The notes below the pieces were generated by a model. The model was not told the origin of the DNA and made no database searches. It worked only from the letters and a program-made list of their open reading frames with translations. From NCBI GenBank assembly GCA_023301015.1, contig JALZVI010000150.1:1-8666 (forward strand): 8,666 nucleotides of DNA. Direction: 5' to 3'. Below, one piece after another: positions 7,101 to 8,666 of the stretch (its first letter is position 1; every line of letters begins with the position of its first letter). The position numbers and the translations under genes are program-made. This DNA is from Rickettsiales bacterium. GTDB lineage: Bacteria > Pseudomonadota > Alphaproteobacteria > Rickettsiales > 21-14-0-20-44-7.

Positions 7101-7802
7101 GATCAAGAAAAAGACGAACTTGTTTCTTATGCCTTGGATAGAATCAATGCTTATGGGAAGGGTGGAAAGAAGTTTTTACCACTTTGGTTAGGGAGATTGA
7201 ACGATCTAGAGTCTATTATTCAGCAGATTAGATTGGATGTTGAAATGAATGAGATGAACAATATTAATTCCATAAAATCTGAGGCTTACAGAAGTGATCT
7301 GTCATCTACTGAACTCATGGATATGGAAACTTATGTAGCGTTGTTTGATTTATTGTTATCGGCTGATAATGCTGGCAGGAAATTAGATGATCTTAATTCA
7401 AATGAGCTAACTTATTTGAGAAATTTAAGTCGAAGTGAACATAAATACACAAGAGCAAAGGCTCAGAGTATATTGAGTAAGTTTTATGAAGAAGATTTTG
7501 ATCAGAACGAGTATAGGATGAGCAGACCAGATAGATTAGAGTTTCTACAAACTCAAACTACTGATGTAATTGACTATCTTGTTGAAAATGTCAATATATA
7601 TCCTAATCCTTCTAAAAATGAATTGTCAATCCTTACTGATCAACCAATTGAGAATATAATGGTTACTGATGTAAATGGTCGATTATATCATCCTAGTATT
7701 GATCGTAATACAATCAATATTTTATCTATGTTACCAGGGGTTTACTTTCTTAGGTTTCAATTGAATGGCAAGGAATACACAAAGAAATTTATAAAAATCT
7801 AA
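4167..7802 (+). CDS. Secreted M43-type zinc metalloprotease with beta-helix, cysteine-repeat block and T9SS sorting domain
   Basis: A 1211-residue exported protein. Residues 1-20 are a signal peptide; WSQC is not a lipobox. Residues about 50-320 are a metzincin domain of the M43 (pappalysin/cytophagalysin) type. It has HELGHLFGLKH at 158-168 (zinc ligands H158, H162, H168; catalytic E159), GDFICDTP at 212-219 and a Met-turn in NFMSYY (M285) followed by C291. The span from H168 to M285 is long for the family and cysteine-rich. Residues about 325-690 show short alternating strand/turn units with Asn and Gly, as in right-handed beta-helices (inferred). Residues 733-842 are eleven CPxGIDCTxx repeats. 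Residues about 843-1135 look helical. Residues about 1140-1211 are a type A sorting domain (NVNIYPNPSKNE...VYFLRFQLNGKEYTKKFIKI), which sends the protein through T9SS to the surface or medium. Substrate unknown. It has no same-strand neighbour close enough for an operon; its TAA overlaps the convergent yggS stop by 4 bases. Confidence 0.93.
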   Translation: MRKIICSILLIVLISSLGWSQCGTDGSYENPYSREDLLKEESLTKRNVADVDIRLTVWIVKDDNGNGALINGDVINIIDDVVTVFSSYDINISPCIKQLNDTQRFNSQNGQERFYNSDCSESSFQLTIYEDQAGVNTGQGEINGTTAWAIDDYGTIVHELGHLFGLKHTFNQCCPRDENFNCLIPNGLSECMEHYCSDNSSENLSDYLIDYGDFICDTPAIPFPAAENTITCTDNDGLPDNCNCLLVAYAGENCAATIYRDFGFKDRCGEEFYDPTGNGVVTNFMSYYNSCPSTFSNGQRLKMLHDIASFNSNKMGTFNSCDFEIVSGLLAGNIIDQDLEFVDQTINFSNSLNLINSKVVFKNCNITFDGPPLEIRSIFLTDSKIWLDGTSIEAADDCGAEFLGIEAVDGGNSHIRIWNNSHLKAAFPIVNYGAQKLFLFGGDEFTIEATRGTAVDAKNPMLVFCDGGNFLGNIEYSDDDVTGYYSSYGLVLRDSKLTHASGGGKKAGLSLGGASFALWNTSIEEFDQAIVSSEAADVVVDGCLLESRTSIQRPGVNISTPLTATINNNHILGSGISLTEVNAMYELSRNNLSECNGSCTEKVFLNGSNSGHVINHNIIDSQGNGLKSSGESQATFLCNKFENSPSENFNWEGVNLLQGYDFNIASGNIFSDGTANQISGLSPDQVQYNYSDNPDEELNNYTNISIDPILVNDEANCGKIGPSWVLSGTGGDCPDGIDCTQPCPTGIDCTMDCPAGIDCTEPCPTGIDCGPDCPLGIDCTTYCPRGIDCTQDCPPGIDCTQDCPAGIDCTEPCPLGVDCFVNCPPGTDCFVHCPNLKDCEPVVPSDDPILELIDQSFRSLEGQRNQINGRLYNTTAEMQLLLADQVSEKRSLIDLSKRVEKSISPKDMISVIDHSRIYTKEEFIELVIHNPVNLFNNKINNVIFSSKSFEPDDLNALTEAMNTLSSVEMSDLWSLKKIDQEKDELVSYALDRINAYGKGGKKFLPLWLGRLNDLESIIQQIRLDVEMNEMNNINSIKSEAYRSDLSSTELMDMETYVALFDLLLSADNAGRKLDDLNSNELTYLRNLSRSEHKYTRAKAQSILSKFYEEDFDQNEYRMSRPDRLEFLQTQTTDVIDYLVENVNIYPNPSKNELSILTDQPIENIMVTDVNGRLYHPSIDRNTINILSMLPGVYFLRFQLNGKEYTKKFIKI
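6363..6692 (+). repeat. In-frame 30-bp tandem repeat, 11 units, encoding CPxGIDCTxx
   Basis: Eleven units of exactly 30 bp encode protease residues 733-842. Consensus is C-P-x-G-I-D-C-T-x-x. Units 1-8 are close to consensus (unit 4 has G for T), units 9-10 carry V or T for I and F for T, and unit 11 (CPNLKDCEPV) is degenerate. Each unit holds two cysteines at C-x5-C, with C-x3-C between units, giving 22 cysteines. Units 3 and 8 differ at only two bases, and a 29-base identical stretch recurs exactly 150 bp (five units) apart at 6429-6457 and 6579-6607, which points to fairly recent internal duplication or conversion. Since 30 is a multiple of three, unit gain or loss would keep the frame. Confidence 0.97.
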
Positions 7803-8452
7803 CGGCTGCCAAAAAGTAGAGATCCAATTCTAACCATTGTAGATCCATTTTCAACTGCTAACGCGTAATCTCCAGACATTCCCATAGAAATCTCTGTAAA
7901 AGAGCTTGAAGGACTATCGAAATGATCTTCCTTAAGTATTCTATAGAACTTTCTTAATTTAGAAAACTCATAGGTTGTTACTTGAGTATCATCTGTAAAG
8001 GTACCCATACCCATTACGCCTCTAATGTTTATGTTAGGTAAAGATTTTATTTTAGCTATATCACGTTCAAGCGTATTGAACACATAGCCCATTTTACTTT
8101 CTTCACTGGCAATTTTAACCTGTAGCAAAACATCAATAATACGCTTACTCTTTAAAGCTTCTTTATCTATTATTTTGGCTAATCTAAGAGAATCGACAGA
8201 GTGGATCAAACTAATAAACGGCGCTATATATTTTACCTTATTTTTCTGTAAGGTTCCTATCATATGCCATTCGATATCTTTGGGCATGGTTTCCCACTTG
8301 TCCACTAACTCAGGAACTCGATTTTCCCCAAAAATGCGTTGGCCTTTATCATAAAGCTTATTTAGCTCTGCGATGGGTTTAGTCTTAGATACCGCAACAA
8401 GTTTAACACCATTGGGATCCAAATAATCTCTGAGTTTATCGTATGTAGACAT
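7799..8452 (-). CDS. yggS: YggS/PLPBP family pyridoxal-phosphate homeostasis protein
   Basis: A 217-residue cytoplasmic protein of the alanine-racemase N-terminal-like fold. It binds pyridoxal phosphate and helps keep vitamin B6 and amino-acid pools in balance; no enzymatic activity is established for the family. Family blocks in order: LVAVSKTKP with PLP lysine K23 (equivalent to E. coli K36), FGENRVPEL, WHMIGTLQKNKVKYI, IHSVDS, QVKIASEESKMG, GVMGMGTF, and ISMGMSGDYALAVENGSTMVRIGSLLFGSR near the C-terminus, where SMGMS and GSTMVRIG hold the cofactor phosphate. The N-terminus is about 13 residues shorter than in E. coli, leaving little before the first strand, so ATG 8452 is the natural start. 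It follows the deoxynucleoside kinase stop by 16 bases on the same strand, so the two are probably co-transcribed. Its TAG overlaps the protease TAA. Confidence 0.95.
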   Translation of the reverse strand: MSTYDKLRDYLDPNGVKLVAVSKTKPIAELNKLYDKGQRIFGENRVPELVDKWETMPKDIEWHMIGTLQKNKVKYIAPFISLIHSVDSLRLAKIIDKEALKSKRIIDVLLQVKIASEESKMGYVFNTLERDIAKIKSLPNINIRGVMGMGTFTDDTQVTTYEFSKLRKFYRILKEDHFDSPSSSFTEISMGMSGDYALAVENGSTMVRIGSLLFGSR

Positions 8453-8468
8453 AGTTTATATATTAGAA

Positions 8469-8666
8469 CTAGAACAGTCCAAACAGCTCAGCATTGACTT
8501 GGTTTAGTATTTGACCAAAATCCTCTGGATTATTAAGAAAATCAGTTTTGTCAGCATCTATAATTAACAATTTACCTATTTTATATGAATCAATCCATTC
8601 ATTATACTTCTCATTAAGTCTTTTGAGGTAATCTAAACTGATATTACCTTCATAATCACGACCTCT
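8469..8666 (-). CDS. Deoxynucleoside kinase, C-terminal 65 residues (5' end beyond the window)
   Basis: The frame enters from the right edge and ends at the TAG at 8471-8469. The 65 visible residues start RGRDYEGNISLDYLKRLNEKYNEW and end NAELFGLF. RGRDYE followed by YL..LN..Y..WI and then KLLIIDADKTDFLNNPEDFG matches the LID arginine segment, the following helix and the last strand of the dCK/dGK family (bacterial deoxyadenosine/deoxyguanosine kinases). These phosphorylate salvaged deoxynucleosides. The P-loop and substrate-specificity residues are outside the window, so the base preference cannot be stated. It lies 16 bases upstream of yggS in the same direction, a likely operon. Confidence 0.85.
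   Translation of the reverse strand, partial: RGRDYEGNISLDYLKRLNEKYNEWIDSYKIGKLLIIDADKTDFLNNPEDFGQILNQVNAELFGLF

Overview
The window looks like a chromosomal segment of an AT-rich member of the Bacteroidota. The strongest pointer is the large secreted protein at 4167-7802. It ends in a type A sorting domain of the type IX secretion system (T9SS), which is restricted to this phylum. A periplasmic two-component-regulator-propeller/Y_Y_Y sensor-regulator and the lack of clear Shine-Dalgarno sequences also fit. The class (Saprospiria, Cytophagia or Flavobacteriia) cannot be fixed from the sequence.

Layout: (1) 1-2228, minus strand, the first 742 codons of a propeller/Y_Y_Y sensor-regulator that runs off the left edge. 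It is open from its start to the window edge and covers a quarter of the window. (2) 2229-2418, a divergent promoter region. (3) 2419-3771, plus strand, a sugar:cation symporter of the GPH (MelB-like) major facilitator type. (4) 3772-4166, a 395-base gap with a long T run, a short palindrome and a minus-strand match to the Bacteroidota -7 box. (5) 4167-7802, plus strand, a 1211-residue multidomain secreted protease: signal peptide, M43-type metzincin domain, probable beta-helix, eleven 10-residue cysteine repeats, helical domain, T9SS tail. (6) 7799-8452, minus strand, a YggS/PLPBP pyridoxal-phosphate homeostasis protein whose stop overlaps the protease stop. (7) 8469-8666, minus strand, the C-terminal 65 residues of a deoxynucleoside kinase running off the right edge, probably co-transcribed with yggS.

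The regulator and transporter are divergent and may form a sense-and-import pair for a carbohydrate, but this rests on arrangement alone. The kinase and yggS are housekeeping genes. The protease stands alone as a transcription unit and is the most unusual object here. Its CPxGIDC repeat block carries 22 cysteines in 110 residues, is encoded by a 30-bp coding minisatellite, and joins the protease/beta-helix half to a helical half. I see no CRISPR array, insertion sequence, phage gene, rRNA or intact tRNA.
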